From: Sphaerospermopsis kisseleviana NIES-73
GTDB taxonomy: Bacteria > Cyanobacteriota > Cyanobacteriia > Cyanobacteriales > Nostocaceae
DNA length: 64,000 nucleotides
NCBI RefSeq assembly: GCF_002368075.1
Contig: NZ_AP018314.1
Coordinates: forward strand, 2,416,479-2,480,478
Direction: 5' to 3'
Of the stretch, positions 9,027 to 19,524 are shown in pieces (within the stretch, counting starts at the first letter, position 1; each line of letters starts with the position of its first letter). The position numbers were made by a program, and so were the translations under genes. A model generated the notes under the pieces. The model saw nothing but the letters and a program-made list of their open reading frames with translations. It was not told the origin of the DNA and ran no database searches.

Positions 9027-9644
9027 ATGTTACAAGATATGTCTTATAGTCAATTTACATCTATAGGTAAGGTTAAAGAAGCTTTTGGGTTAAAAACTCA
9101 GGAAGGTGGGCGTTTTATTCCTGAAGTTGCCAAAATTGAACCTTCTACGACGTTAACAGCATATTTAGCAGAAAGTTTACCCCTTGCTGCTTCTGCTAGT
9201 GAAAAAGCACGTTCTGAAGGGATTATTTATCCAGTTTTGTTAGAAGTAAGAAGAATTTTAAATCGGCAAATTAGTTTATTTTCTGGTGAAGATTTTACAG
9301 TTGATGAGTCGGTGGGATTAAATGGAATATGTGACTTTCTGTTAAGTCGTTCTCCTGAAGTGTTGGAAATTGAAGCACCTGTAATTGTGATTGTAGAAGC
9401 CAAAAAAGCAGATTTAAGAACTGGGTTTGGACAGTGTATTGCAGAGATGGTAGCTGCACAGAGATTTAATCTTGCTAAACATAATCCTCTTAGTATTGTT
9501 TATGGTGCAATTAGTAGCGGTACACAATGGCGATTTTTAAAGTTAGAGGGTGATATTGTAACTATTGATTTAGCTGATTATCCTTTACCTCCTGTAGATG
9601 AAATTTTAGGGATGTTAGTTTGGATGATGGAAAATGATGGATAG
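9027..9644 (+). CDS. PD-(D/E)XK nuclease-like hypothetical protein
   Basis: 205 residues. The centre reads GICDFLLS (D103) and VIVIVEAKKAD (E124, K126), the acid…E-x-K pattern of restriction-like nucleases and of HsdR N-terminal domains. It follows the recombinase on the same strand after 56 bp. Start: ATG at 9027, or ATG at 9039, which is better spaced from AGGAATG. It may be a solitary nuclease or part of the element's defence cargo; no partner methylase is adjacent on the same strand. The function is inferred from the motif only. Confidence 0.65.
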   Translation: MLQDMSYSQFTSIGKVKEAFGLKTQEGGRFIPEVAKIEPSTTLTAYLAESLPLAASASEKARSEGIIYPVLLEVRRILNRQISLFSGEDFTVDESVGLNGICDFLLSRSPEVLEIEAPVIVIVEAKKADLRTGFGQCIAEMVAAQRFNLAKHNPLSIVYGAISSGTQWRFLKLEGDIVTIDLADYPLPPVDEILGMLVWMMENDG

Positions 9645-9707
9645 TCAATTAATAATTTCCTACAGTTCAGGAATAGTTCACCATTAATTGTATTAACTAA
9701 AATTAAC

Positions 9708-9737
9708 GCACCTCACAACCCACACACCGGAAATGCG
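9708..9737. repeat. HIP1-associated intergenic repeat, copy A
   Basis: CGCACCTCACAACCCACACACCGG followed by AAATGCG. It closely matches 12532-12562 and lies just beyond the 3' end of the methylase-Mrr gene, whose other end has the matching copy. It is followed by GCGTTAGCGTAGCTAACCG, a common Nostocaceae palindromic repeat. Confidence 0.7.
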
Positions 9738-9787
9738 TTAGCGTAGCTAACCGCAGGTATCACCTACATACAGTTAGCAAAAAAAAT

Positions 9788-12433
9788 TTAATCTTCATTA
9801 AATTCACCATCAAAATCAGTCAGTGAAGCTTCTTCTGCTTCAATTTCATCAATTTCCTGATCTATCATTCCTAGTTCTTTCTTTGCAAATACACGCCGCG
9901 CCCTTTGATCTAAAATTTTAATGATGTTGGTTTTATCTTCCTTAATTGCCTCAATATCTTCTTTTTGAATCAATACCATATAGTAACGAGAAACTTCCAT
10001 CATTCTATAAGCATATTGAAAAGCATCTCTAGTAAATTCTCCAGTAGTTACAATCATCACTACATCAGCACCAGTTACAAAAGTCATCCCGACTTCTTTA
10101 GCTAATACTTCCACATCTACCCGTTTGGTATTTTTACATTGAATTTGCCAACGGTGATAAACAAAGCGATCTGAAGCTGCTAATACATCTACTTCACCTT
10201 GGCCTGTTTCATAATCTCGTTTACGCCATTTTGTAAACCGTAAGCTAGTTAAACGAATCATCCAAATTGCCAGTAATTCTAATGCTTTACCCTTAATATG
10301 TTTATCAGGATGATCTAAATCTTTAACAACATCTTCAAAACTACGATTTAGCTCAGTTTGGGATATTTCTGTCATGTCTGCAATAGATTCTAGCAGTTTA
10401 GACAGTAATTCTTTTTGTGTTTTTTCTGTCAGCTTCACAAGGTTGGGTTTAGCACCTCTACCACCAGTAGTTTTTTCGGTTTCAATTAATCCTGCATTTA
10501 CTAAAGGTTGAATAATATCTTTAACAAATGATTTGGAGGGAAATCTTACTTTATAAACGCTGATGGCATATTTAACAATATCATTCCATTTTGTTAATTC
10601 TGTAATGCTCATCTGAAGCATTGCCAACAAGAAATATTTTTGCTCTGAAGTGAGTGTATAAAGTTCATCAATATAATCCTTATCAAGTTCTAAGATATCG
10701 TATACTTGATCCCAGTTAATTTGATATTGTTTTTCAAATACTCCAGCTTCTTGTAACCATTGCCGCATAGTGCTGACATATATGGCATTGGGAGATATCG
10801 AATAGCCCATTTCTTGTAATTCATAACCAATTAAATCTAGTTTTGGTTGATCACCTCTACTATTTATTGCTTCTATCGCTTTTAAAAGGTGCATTCCTGT
10901 TAAGTTTGTCAGGATATGACGGGCAAAAATGATAGCTACTTCTTGGGGATCATTTTTATGTTCTAAAAGCTCATTACCAAGGGTAGATACTTGATACTGC
11001 CAATCATCATTTTCTATGGATTCAACCAACTTGTAAGCACGGAGAGAAAGAAATGTATTCATAGCCAATTTACTACGATTATCTTCTTTCTGTGAAGCAT
11101 TTTGTGTTGAGTGCTGGGAATAATATTTTTTGGCAATAGCATCCTGTAAAGCACGACGATCTGGTTGATAATATATACACAGTTCTACCAAATCAGTTAA
11201 TTTCATGGTTTTGGGTTCAAACTGATGCCCATAGGTAAATTTTAATTTCTGCTCTGTCATGTTATTATTAGTTGATTGAAATAGGTCTAGTTGATACGGA
11301 GTATTTTGATCAGTTTCTGGGGAAACTTTATTAAATTCAGGAGCTAAATTTAAAGCTTTTGTTTTTAGTGATTCTCTATCTCTCAGTGGAGTAACAACTA
11401 ATGGGGCATCATTTTCAAATCGAAATTTTGATGCTTGAATATAATTTTCATCTAATTCAAATGCTAACCAACGTCGCTCTAGTGTTTCCGCAACGCGCCC
11501 TGTAGTATTTGATCCAGCAAATGGATCTAAAACTAAATCACCTGGTTCTGTACAAAGTCCAATTACAAATTCAGGTAAAGCTTGAGGAAAGCGAGCAGGA
11601 TGAGGTTTAATTCCTTCTTCTTTACAGCGTCTTTGATAATAATCATTGGAGGCAGTATTAGAAGCAGAAATGACATTTACAGGTTGTCCCATATCATTTT
11701 CTAAAATCCAATTAAATTCAGCTAATATTGGTTTACCAATTAATGTAGATGAACCAAATTCGGAATCAGAAATAATATTTGGAGGAATTGCACCACCGCG
11801 ATCATTTTTAAATTTAGTAGAAATATCATGGCCAGATGGACGCAGTTTTGCTTCATACCCATTTTTCAACAGGTTTTTCATGGCATCACTATAAGGGCGT
11901 AAAACTCGCTTATTACTTGCTTTTGGATGGGGATCTTTCGATAACCACCAAACAGTATTTACAGCATCTTTTACCCGCTCTCTACGCACTGTCACCCATT
12001 CCGCAGGGGTAGGAAGTTTTGCTGGGTTATACCAAAAAAGCTCTTGTGCGAGATAAAAACCTAGTCCTCCTTTTGACTTGGGTTTGCATAGTTCTATAAC
12101 TAATTCAAAATGATATAGCGATCGCACTGGGACACCTTTATGCCAAGTACCACCAATATCTATTACTAATGATCCTTGTGGTTTCAGAATGCGGTAGAAT
12201 TGACGAGCAAAGGTTTTAAACCATTCAATATATTCATGAGCATCTACGTTACCGTATTCTTTTTTACGCACTAGCGCAAAGGGTGGAGAGGTACAAATTA
12301 AATCAATACTCTCATCAGGTAGTTCTGCCATCAGTTCTAGGCTGTTTCCTAAGTAGGCAGCACCTAAGTTAGTAGTGTAATATGGTTGACTATCAATTTT
12401 TATTGAATTATCTAGGGTTGACAGGGTTGGCAC
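9788..12433 (-). CDS. Fused DNA methyltransferase and Mrr-type restriction endonuclease
   Basis: 881 residues. Residues 1-340 are a beta-class amino-methyltransferase with the catalytic TSPPF (48-52, N4-cytosine-like) and the AdoMet-binding DPFAGSNTTGRVAETLERRWLA. The middle (about 400-700) is helical and reads like winged-helix modules (…GLIETEKTTGGRGAKPNLVKLT…). The C-terminal 170 residues are an Mrr-like nuclease with GEVDVL (D749) and WQIQCK (Q765, K767). One chain thus holds methylation and probable cleavage, as in single-polypeptide restriction-modification enzymes. The specificity is unknown. It stands alone, flanked by related HIP1-rich repeats. Confidence 0.8.
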   Translation of the reverse strand: MPTLSTLDNSIKIDSQPYYTTNLGAAYLGNSLELMAELPDESIDLICTSPPFALVRKKEYGNVDAHEYIEWFKTFARQFYRILKPQGSLVIDIGGTWHKGVPVRSLYHFELVIELCKPKSKGGLGFYLAQELFWYNPAKLPTPAEWVTVRRERVKDAVNTVWWLSKDPHPKASNKRVLRPYSDAMKNLLKNGYEAKLRPSGHDISTKFKNDRGGAIPPNIISDSEFGSSTLIGKPILAEFNWILENDMGQPVNVISASNTASNDYYQRRCKEEGIKPHPARFPQALPEFVIGLCTEPGDLVLDPFAGSNTTGRVAETLERRWLAFELDENYIQASKFRFENDAPLVVTPLRDRESLKTKALNLAPEFNKVSPETDQNTPYQLDLFQSTNNNMTEQKLKFTYGHQFEPKTMKLTDLVELCIYYQPDRRALQDAIAKKYYSQHSTQNASQKEDNRSKLAMNTFLSLRAYKLVESIENDDWQYQVSTLGNELLEHKNDPQEVAIIFARHILTNLTGMHLLKAIEAINSRGDQPKLDLIGYELQEMGYSISPNAIYVSTMRQWLQEAGVFEKQYQINWDQVYDILELDKDYIDELYTLTSEQKYFLLAMLQMSITELTKWNDIVKYAISVYKVRFPSKSFVKDIIQPLVNAGLIETEKTTGGRGAKPNLVKLTEKTQKELLSKLLESIADMTEISQTELNRSFEDVVKDLDHPDKHIKGKALELLAIWMIRLTSLRFTKWRKRDYETGQGEVDVLAASDRFVYHRWQIQCKNTKRVDVEVLAKEVGMTFVTGADVVMIVTTGEFTRDAFQYAYRMMEVSRYYMVLIQKEDIEAIKEDKTNIIKILDQRARRVFAKKELGMIDQEIDEIEAEEASLTDFDGEFNED

Positions 12434-12493
12434 AGTTTTATTTTCCTATAGCAAGTTCTGTAAATATAGATAGAGTAGCAAAATATCAGAAAA

Positions 12494-12597
12494 GCGATCG
12501 CTCTCCACAACCTACACACCAGAAAAGCGATCGCACCTCCACAACCCACACACCGGAAAAGCGGAAAAGCGATCGCACCCACAACCCAACACAGTCA
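12494..12597. repeat. HIP1-rich repeat cluster between restriction loci
   Basis: Two related units in tandem. 12494-12532 (GCGATCGCTCTCC…CACACCAGAAAAGCGATC) is identical over 39 bp to 15569-15607. 12532-12562 matches 9708-9737. A third, degenerate unit follows with another GCGATCGC. It fills the 300-bp gap between the methylase-Mrr gene and the endonuclease at 12735, and no gene is seen in that gap. Confidence 0.85.
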
Positions 12598-12734
12598 TAG
12601 CTTCCTACTATACCGAAAAGCCTGGCTATAGACAGTTATAGACATCGTTCACAGATAAAACTCAGCACATCACAGATAAGTGGTTGCTATTTTAGGAATC
12701 AGTATTTCTGAAATTTTGAGTGAAAGAGAGTTAA

Positions 12735-13790
12735 ATGATGTCAAGTCACGAATCTAGATTGGAGCAATATGTACAGGAAATCCGCGAAAGTGGACTATCC
12801 GTATATGATGATATTGAGGTTGGAGATCGCAAGCTTTGGATACCAACACCGGATTTAGAAATATTAATTGATGTAGCTCTAAGGGGAATTTCGCTGCAAG
12901 GTTTACCCCTAAGAACTCGCTCTAAGTTTGTGAAAGAACTTATATGTCAAGCTCTTGGATATCCCATACCTAATTCATTCAAGAAAACTAAACCTCGCTT
13001 TCCCGGCCAGTTTTTCGACACTTACATTCAAAAGTCTAATAATTTGCAGATTTGGAATGATGAGCCTGAAGTAACAAGAAGATATGTATTAATCAAAGTG
13101 AATAGTGATGATTTAATCACTAAAGTTAAAGCTGTAACAGGAGACACCCTAGCAAAGCTTGACACTACAGGAACTTTGACTCAAAAGTATCAGGCAAAAC
13201 TATTAACTGGACAAGTTGATGCGGAATTAGTCACTAATCAAGATTCAAATTTGCTTTTACCTTTTCTTAATACAAACTTTGATTTGCGATTAATTACTAG
13301 TCCTATAAATTACCCTAAAATGGGTGAAATTTTGCCAATTAGCGAAATTTTTAATCGCTTAGTCCCGTTAATTGGACAGTCTATAGTTGATATTGGATAT
13401 GACCAAGAACGCAATCGTGGAGCAATATTGCATAGGCTTATATGTCAACAATTAGGCTATCAAAATTATCAAGATGATGGGCGATTTCCTGATATACGCC
13501 ACCAATTACTAGAAGTAAAACTTCAAACTTCACCAACAATTGATCTTGGATTAGTTTGTCCAGATAGTAACAATCCTCTTGATGTACCAAAGATAGGTGA
13601 TTGTCAAATTCGTCATTGTGATGTTAGGTATGGAATTTTTTATGCTGTCAGAAATGGCGATAATCTTACCATCACAAATTTTTATTTGACAACAGGTGAA
13701 AGATTTTTCAGCAGATTTCCCCAATTTCAAGGAAAAGTCCTAAATAAGAAACTGCAAATACCGTTACCGACTAATTTCTTCGACAGCTAA
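12735..13790 (+). CDS. Putative type II restriction endonuclease
   Basis: 351 residues. The C-terminal part has a textbook nuclease core: FPD253-IRHQLL-E260-V-K262, that is PD-(X)6-EVK. The N-terminal ~200 residues have no motif I recognise. It converges on, and overlaps by 27 bp, the adenine methylase at 13764-15506, the classic layout of a type II R-M pair. No specificity is claimed. A second ATG two bases inside the ATGATG start is possible. The pair is bracketed by 39-bp identical repeats. Confidence 0.75.
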   Translation: MMSSHESRLEQYVQEIRESGLSVYDDIEVGDRKLWIPTPDLEILIDVALRGISLQGLPLRTRSKFVKELICQALGYPIPNSFKKTKPRFPGQFFDTYIQKSNNLQIWNDEPEVTRRYVLIKVNSDDLITKVKAVTGDTLAKLDTTGTLTQKYQAKLLTGQVDAELVTNQDSNLLLPFLNTNFDLRLITSPINYPKMGEILPISEIFNRLVPLIGQSIVDIGYDQERNRGAILHRLICQQLGYQNYQDDGRFPDIRHQLLEVKLQTSPTIDLGLVCPDSNNPLDVPKIGDCQIRHCDVRYGIFYAVRNGDNLTITNFYLTTGERFFSRFPQFQGKVLNKKLQIPLPTNFFDS

Positions 13791-15506
13791 TCCAAATGAT
13801 TCCCAAATCATAGAATCTAATTCTCTCCAAAGCATATCTGCTTCCAAGGAGGGGATTAGGTTGTATATATCTTGAGATTTTTTAATAATCTCTCTTCCTA
13901 TATGACTATGAGGATTAGGGATAGGAAAATGTTCGACATATTGAGTCATAAAACGTCTTCTTCCAGCATAAAGTTTGTTATGAAAACGGTGGTCATAGAA
14001 ATGTTCAATAAAAGTAGAGTTAGCAACAGCTACAGCTAACCATAATAATTCTATATCCTGGGGATTTTTGCTCATCAACCAATAACAATCCCCATTAATT
14101 ACAGAACCACTCAAATCAATCCAAAAAGTAGGCTTTTCAGAAATATCACGGAATACTAATTTAGGATATTGCCAAGCTAATGGGTCTTGGGAAACCCAAA
14201 TTTCATACCATTTCCTTCCTGCATTAATAACATATTTGCGGTTTTCAAGCTGAGTGCGGTAAAGTTCTAAATATGCTTGACTGCGAGGATATAAAGAAAT
14301 ATCAACTGCTTCCCTACGACCTTCTACTACTGCATGGGGATAGAGAATTTGCTTAGGGTGATCTAGCTCAATAACTTTAAATCTTCTGGCAATATGATGA
14401 GTAGTTACTAATTTTAAAAGTTCTGGTCTTTCTACTTCAGGTATTTTCTGCCAATCAGATCGAATAAACACTTTATCAGCACAAGTTTTTACTCCAACTC
14501 GAATATCTCCGATATCGCGGAAAGTTCCCCAAGTATGAGACTCAACGGTTTTCAACCAACTGTCAATTGTTGTTGTGGTTATAGACCAAATTCCCGAATT
14601 ATTGATGTTACTATTGAGTTGACCATGTTTTACTAAAAAACATCTACCATCACTGATTTTTATATTTCCTTCTTTAGATAAAGCTGCAATGGGATTATCA
14701 GCAAATTCTTGAGCAGTATCTTTAGTTTCATAAATAGATGTAAAAGCTGTAAAATTTTCTTTTCGTGTATTTTTACCCTCCAATAAAAGTATAGCAGGTA
14801 AAACTGCGGCTGGAAATAGCTTTGTATCTCCCAAATCCCATACATGATGAATATTAAAGTTATTTAAAATAGCTTGTCTAACTGCAAATCCTGATTTCAC
14901 AGTCATAAATCTGTTAGAAGTAATTATTCCAGTTACACCTTGAGGATCTAGAACTGAAGCAATACCTAGAATAAAAGCATAGTAAATATCTATGCGCCCT
15001 GATAAACCAAACTGTTTGGCTATTTTTTGAGCTTGTGTTCCTCCTATAATTTGTGTGCGAACATAAGGAGGGTTCGCTATAATTACATCATAGTTTTGAT
15101 ACAAAACAGGCTCAAATAAGCTAGGAGTTTGATATTTTTCTCGTTGCAAAGCAGCATAATCTAAGAAGTTTTTATTCCAAAATTTACAATTTATTTTGGG
15201 AAATTCAATTCTTATATTGTTTTTTGCATTTTCTAGAGCTTCAGGGTTAGTATCAAAAGCACATACTTCTAAATTTGAAATTTTGTGTAATCTTAAATAT
15301 TTTAGTAAACTGACTAATAGTTGTCCATCACCTACTGCGGGATCAAGAATTTTTATAGGGGATATAAAATTTTTATTTTTAACGATATCAACTATTTTTT
15401 CTGCTACAAAATCCGCTAAAATTTTTGGGGTGTAAGTAGCACCATCTAATTTGTCTTGGGAAACATTTTGATATCTTTTATGAATTGAGTTTGGCAAGTA
15501 ATTCAT
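13764..15506 (-). CDS. Type II N6-adenine DNA methyltransferase
   Basis: 580 residues. Motif I DPAVGDG (55-61) binds AdoMet and NPPYVRTQ (145-152) is the catalytic motif IV of gamma-class adenine methylases. The C-terminal half, with FRDISEKPTFWID and HNKLYAGRRRFMTQYVEHFPIPNP, is the target recognition region usual in M.TaqI/Eco57I-like enzymes. It should protect DNA against the convergent endonuclease next to it. The gene ends within the endonuclease gene, so the two mRNAs overlap tail to tail and may influence each other. Confidence 0.88.
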   Translation of the reverse strand: MNYLPNSIHKRYQNVSQDKLDGATYTPKILADFVAEKIVDIVKNKNFISPIKILDPAVGDGQLLVSLLKYLRLHKISNLEVCAFDTNPEALENAKNNIRIEFPKINCKFWNKNFLDYAALQREKYQTPSLFEPVLYQNYDVIIANPPYVRTQIIGGTQAQKIAKQFGLSGRIDIYYAFILGIASVLDPQGVTGIITSNRFMTVKSGFAVRQAILNNFNIHHVWDLGDTKLFPAAVLPAILLLEGKNTRKENFTAFTSIYETKDTAQEFADNPIAALSKEGNIKISDGRCFLVKHGQLNSNINNSGIWSITTTTIDSWLKTVESHTWGTFRDIGDIRVGVKTCADKVFIRSDWQKIPEVERPELLKLVTTHHIARRFKVIELDHPKQILYPHAVVEGRREAVDISLYPRSQAYLELYRTQLENRKYVINAGRKWYEIWVSQDPLAWQYPKLVFRDISEKPTFWIDLSGSVINGDCYWLMSKNPQDIELLWLAVAVANSTFIEHFYDHRFHNKLYAGRRRFMTQYVEHFPIPNPHSHIGREIIKKSQDIYNLIPSLEADMLWRELDSMIWESFGLAVEEISR

Positions 15507-15568
15507 ATTTTTAAATTTTTTATTTAATTATCAATATTGTGTAATTATAGTATGAAAATTAAAATAAT

Positions 15569-15607
15569 GCGATCGCTCTCCACAACCTACACACCAGAAA
15601 AGCGATC
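15569..15607. repeat. 39-bp HIP1-type repeat, copy at the other side of the R-M pair
   Basis: Identical over 39 bp and in the same orientation as 12494-12532, 3,075 bp away. The two copies bracket the endonuclease-methylase pair exactly, lying between it and its neighbours. Confidence 0.9.
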
Positions 15608-15628
15608 CCTTATGTAAAACATTAAATT

Positions 15629-18490
15629 TCAATCTGGCATTTTCACACAATCATCTGTAATAAACTCACTAGCATCAGTTACACAGGGAGGTAAACCAGG
15701 AGCTATTACAGGTAAATTTTTTGCTTCTCTATCTGCGACTTCAAAATTTAATTCCAGCAAAAACTTTAATATATCTTTTGTTTTTTCCATACCATAAGCC
15801 TCACGAACTGCTTTGTCAAGTTCTTCATGTGCTGTGCGAAGACGGTTTTTTCCTGGTATTTCTAGGGTGCGATAAAGTTCGCGTAAACTCCATTTATTTT
15901 CTGTCATAATTTGTTGTCTTAACTCTCGTAATTTAACTGCTGCTGCGGCTACTTTCTTCACCTGTGATAATTTGGGATTTTGAGGAAAAGGAAAAGAATC
16001 AAAAACAGTATCAGAAGTATAGCGAAAATCTCTTTTTAAAGTTGAGCATCTTTCATTAAACCATTGCCAATGAATATCAGATTGTAAAATTCCGAAAGAA
16101 TAATCATCTGATAACGGGAATACTTGCAGAGCATCATTAGGATGTATTGAAGAACTAACAAACTCAAAAATTGGACGTTTAGTTACTCTTGCACAAGCAA
16201 CATATCTCGGAATGAGAGAAATTTTCTCCAACATTTCCGGCCTTCCTCTCCAAAATCTCCACCAATGACGAAAGTGTGATTGACGTGGACCATTCTCTTT
16301 ACCAGTTTGTTTTCTCTCATCATTAGCATTCTTTTCTATGGTTGGAAAAACATTTTTCTGAATATGTTCAAATGCTAGGCTATGTTTCATAGCTGAAACA
16401 GAATCTTGACAATGATTCATATCAATACAGTAGCGAGATGTAAGACTTTTATAATTCCCTAATAGACTATTACCTATTAAGTAAGGATGAATTACAGATT
16501 GAGAAGATTCATCTTTAGCAATTATTTTCGCTTGTTGTGCAGTGAGTAAAAATCCTTTATGTCCGTGAGTTTGTCCTTGATAACAAGCTCCTGAGTTGAT
16601 ATTAACTAAAAGTTTTTTTGCTTGAGTAACATCAAGTTTTGCAGATAAAGAAGAGTTAATTTTCTCAAGTTCTACAACTTCCCAAGGACTATCTACATCA
16701 TCTCCAACTTGAGTATATAATTTCTTTTGACCTGATTCTTCACCTTTGATCCAATTAACAATTGAAACATGAACAACTGCACTACCTGACCAAACTTGAG
16801 TAGAAACTGCTTCGGTAATTGTTCCACCATTATTGACTATATAATCTAAACCGCCTTCACGGGAGTAGTTTTGACGGATGGTATTTGTACCAACCAGTCC
16901 AGCGCGTCCACCTGTGCTTAATTCATCATGAGTACGACGAAACCAATAAACACAATAATCTGCTCTTCCTGGTACTTCTGGATATTTTTCTCTTACTTGA
17001 CTAACATAATCTTCTCCATATTCTTGCTGCATTTTGTTTTTTGATTGATAGGGTGGGTTGCCAATAATTGCATTTGCTTTTACCCAATCACAAAATAAAG
17101 CATCATCACAGCGAATATTTTGATCCAAATTATCCAGAGGAAGGGCGCGATCCATTTCTAAAGATAAACTGGTTTGTGCTACATTAAGTAGTTGATTTTC
17201 TTCATCTAATGCTAATTTTTTAGCAATCATTAAAGTTACTTTTGCTAGTTCTACAGCAAATGGTTTAATATCTAATCCATAAAATTGGTTTGTTTTTACT
17301 AAAGATATTGTACCTATACTAGATGTAGTTCGCAGACTGAAATTATCATGGATTTTGTTTAATAAACTGGCTTCTAATCTCTTGATTTCTCTATAGGCAA
17401 CATAAAGGAAATTACCACTACCACAGGCTGGATCAAGGACTTTGAAATTAATTAATTCCTGTCTGAGTGCTAGTAATTCATTTAGCTTATTGGCTGCATC
17501 AATTCTTTGTTGCCAGGGTCTAACAATTGTGGGTAAAACTACTTTTTGAATGTCTGCGGGACTGGTATAATGTGCGCCTAAAGCATGACGTTCTTCTTTG
17601 CCCATGCTAGATTCAAATAATGTTCCAAAAATAGCAGGTTCTACTTTTGACCATCTTTCTGATGCTGCTGATGCTAATAAATCAATTTCGCCTCTTGTCA
17701 GTGAAATTGGTTCAACTTTAGAGAATAAACCAGCATTAAAATAAGGAACATTTCGATAACGGCTATCTTGAGGTGCAGGACGGTCACTTCCCATTTGATT
17801 AAAAAGTCCACCAATTAAATCATAAGAACTGATTTTATTAGTACGACAATCATCTAAAAATTCACTAAATAATCCTCTAGGTAACAAATCAATATCTTCT
17901 GCAAATAAGGCAACAACGCACTGAAGAATAAATTTTTGGGCAATGTCTTTTTTTTCTCTTCTTTCCACTAAGCGATTAAAAACTTGAGCAACGTTATCTG
18001 CTGCTTTGCGTGTAACGTCAACTAAGTTGTTATTGAATAGCGGTTTACGATTTTCAGGAAATAGGAAGTTTAAGACGGTATAACGATTTGGTAAATCTTC
18101 TAATGTGACTTTATCTAATGGTTCTTGTAATTGAATATCAAAGTCATAAATCCAAAATTCATCAAAGTTACAAAGAATTACATATTGTGGACGATGGGGA
18201 ACTAATTCCAGCCAATATTCAAAGGCTTGTTGATAGTGTCTTTCTAGTTTTTCACCCCGTTTTTTCATTTCCATTAGTAACCGAGGTCGCCAAAGTAAAT
18301 CAGCAAATTTGGTAGACTTTCCTTTAACTTTTACGCGATATTCTAATTCTGCTCCTGCTTCTTTATAACCTTGATGGTTGAATGCTTGAAATAGGCGATC
18401 GCAAAATACCTGTGCTTCTCCTTTTTCATCACCCTTCAACTGGCGAGCATATTCAACAAAACTGATAATTTTATTGCGTGTATCTTCCAT
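15629..18490 (-). CDS. MmeI-like (type IIL) combined restriction-modification enzyme
   Basis: 953 residues from the chosen ATG at 18490; an upstream frame to 18658 has no protein-like sequence and is left out. Order: a nuclease-like N-terminus (FADLLWRP with D64, then EMKKRG with E74-x-K76), a helical linker, an AdoMet site (VLDPACGSGNFLYVAYRE), the methylase motif IV NPPYQSKNK, then a long target recognition and C-terminal helical region (…FPFPQNPKLSQVKKVAAAAVKLRELRQ…). This is the architecture of MmeI-family enzymes that modify and cut with one chain. Third R-M locus in the nifH element. Confidence 0.85.
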   Translation of the reverse strand: MEDTRNKIISFVEYARQLKGDEKGEAQVFCDRLFQAFNHQGYKEAGAELEYRVKVKGKSTKFADLLWRPRLLMEMKKRGEKLERHYQQAFEYWLELVPHRPQYVILCNFDEFWIYDFDIQLQEPLDKVTLEDLPNRYTVLNFLFPENRKPLFNNNLVDVTRKAADNVAQVFNRLVERREKKDIAQKFILQCVVALFAEDIDLLPRGLFSEFLDDCRTNKISSYDLIGGLFNQMGSDRPAPQDSRYRNVPYFNAGLFSKVEPISLTRGEIDLLASAASERWSKVEPAIFGTLFESSMGKEERHALGAHYTSPADIQKVVLPTIVRPWQQRIDAANKLNELLALRQELINFKVLDPACGSGNFLYVAYREIKRLEASLLNKIHDNFSLRTTSSIGTISLVKTNQFYGLDIKPFAVELAKVTLMIAKKLALDEENQLLNVAQTSLSLEMDRALPLDNLDQNIRCDDALFCDWVKANAIIGNPPYQSKNKMQQEYGEDYVSQVREKYPEVPGRADYCVYWFRRTHDELSTGGRAGLVGTNTIRQNYSREGGLDYIVNNGGTITEAVSTQVWSGSAVVHVSIVNWIKGEESGQKKLYTQVGDDVDSPWEVVELEKINSSLSAKLDVTQAKKLLVNINSGACYQGQTHGHKGFLLTAQQAKIIAKDESSQSVIHPYLIGNSLLGNYKSLTSRYCIDMNHCQDSVSAMKHSLAFEHIQKNVFPTIEKNANDERKQTGKENGPRQSHFRHWWRFWRGRPEMLEKISLIPRYVACARVTKRPIFEFVSSSIHPNDALQVFPLSDDYSFGILQSDIHWQWFNERCSTLKRDFRYTSDTVFDSFPFPQNPKLSQVKKVAAAAVKLRELRQQIMTENKWSLRELYRTLEIPGKNRLRTAHEELDKAVREAYGMEKTKDILKFLLELNFEVADREAKNLPVIAPGLPPCVTDASEFITDDCVKMPD

Positions 18491-19318
<828 letters not shown>

Positions 19319-19524
19319 CTAGTATTAGTGGTTTACTGGTCTTTTGTTTGTTGGTTTCTCACGCCTTGTATCTACGGCAGTGAGCGTGTAATAGAACGTC
19401 GCAGGTTATGGAGGCGATCGCTCTACCAAACATAGATTTTGTGTTGTGTTCATAGTGTTTATTGGGTTGTAAGAATTACTGTTTTGTTAGTTGTCAATTG
19501 TCAATTCTCAATTGTCAATTGTGA

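Noticed and set aside
12382..12600. 72-codon frame on the plus strand
   Set aside because: Its C-terminal half only translates the HIP1-rich repeats (KSDRS…, PTHQKSDRT…).
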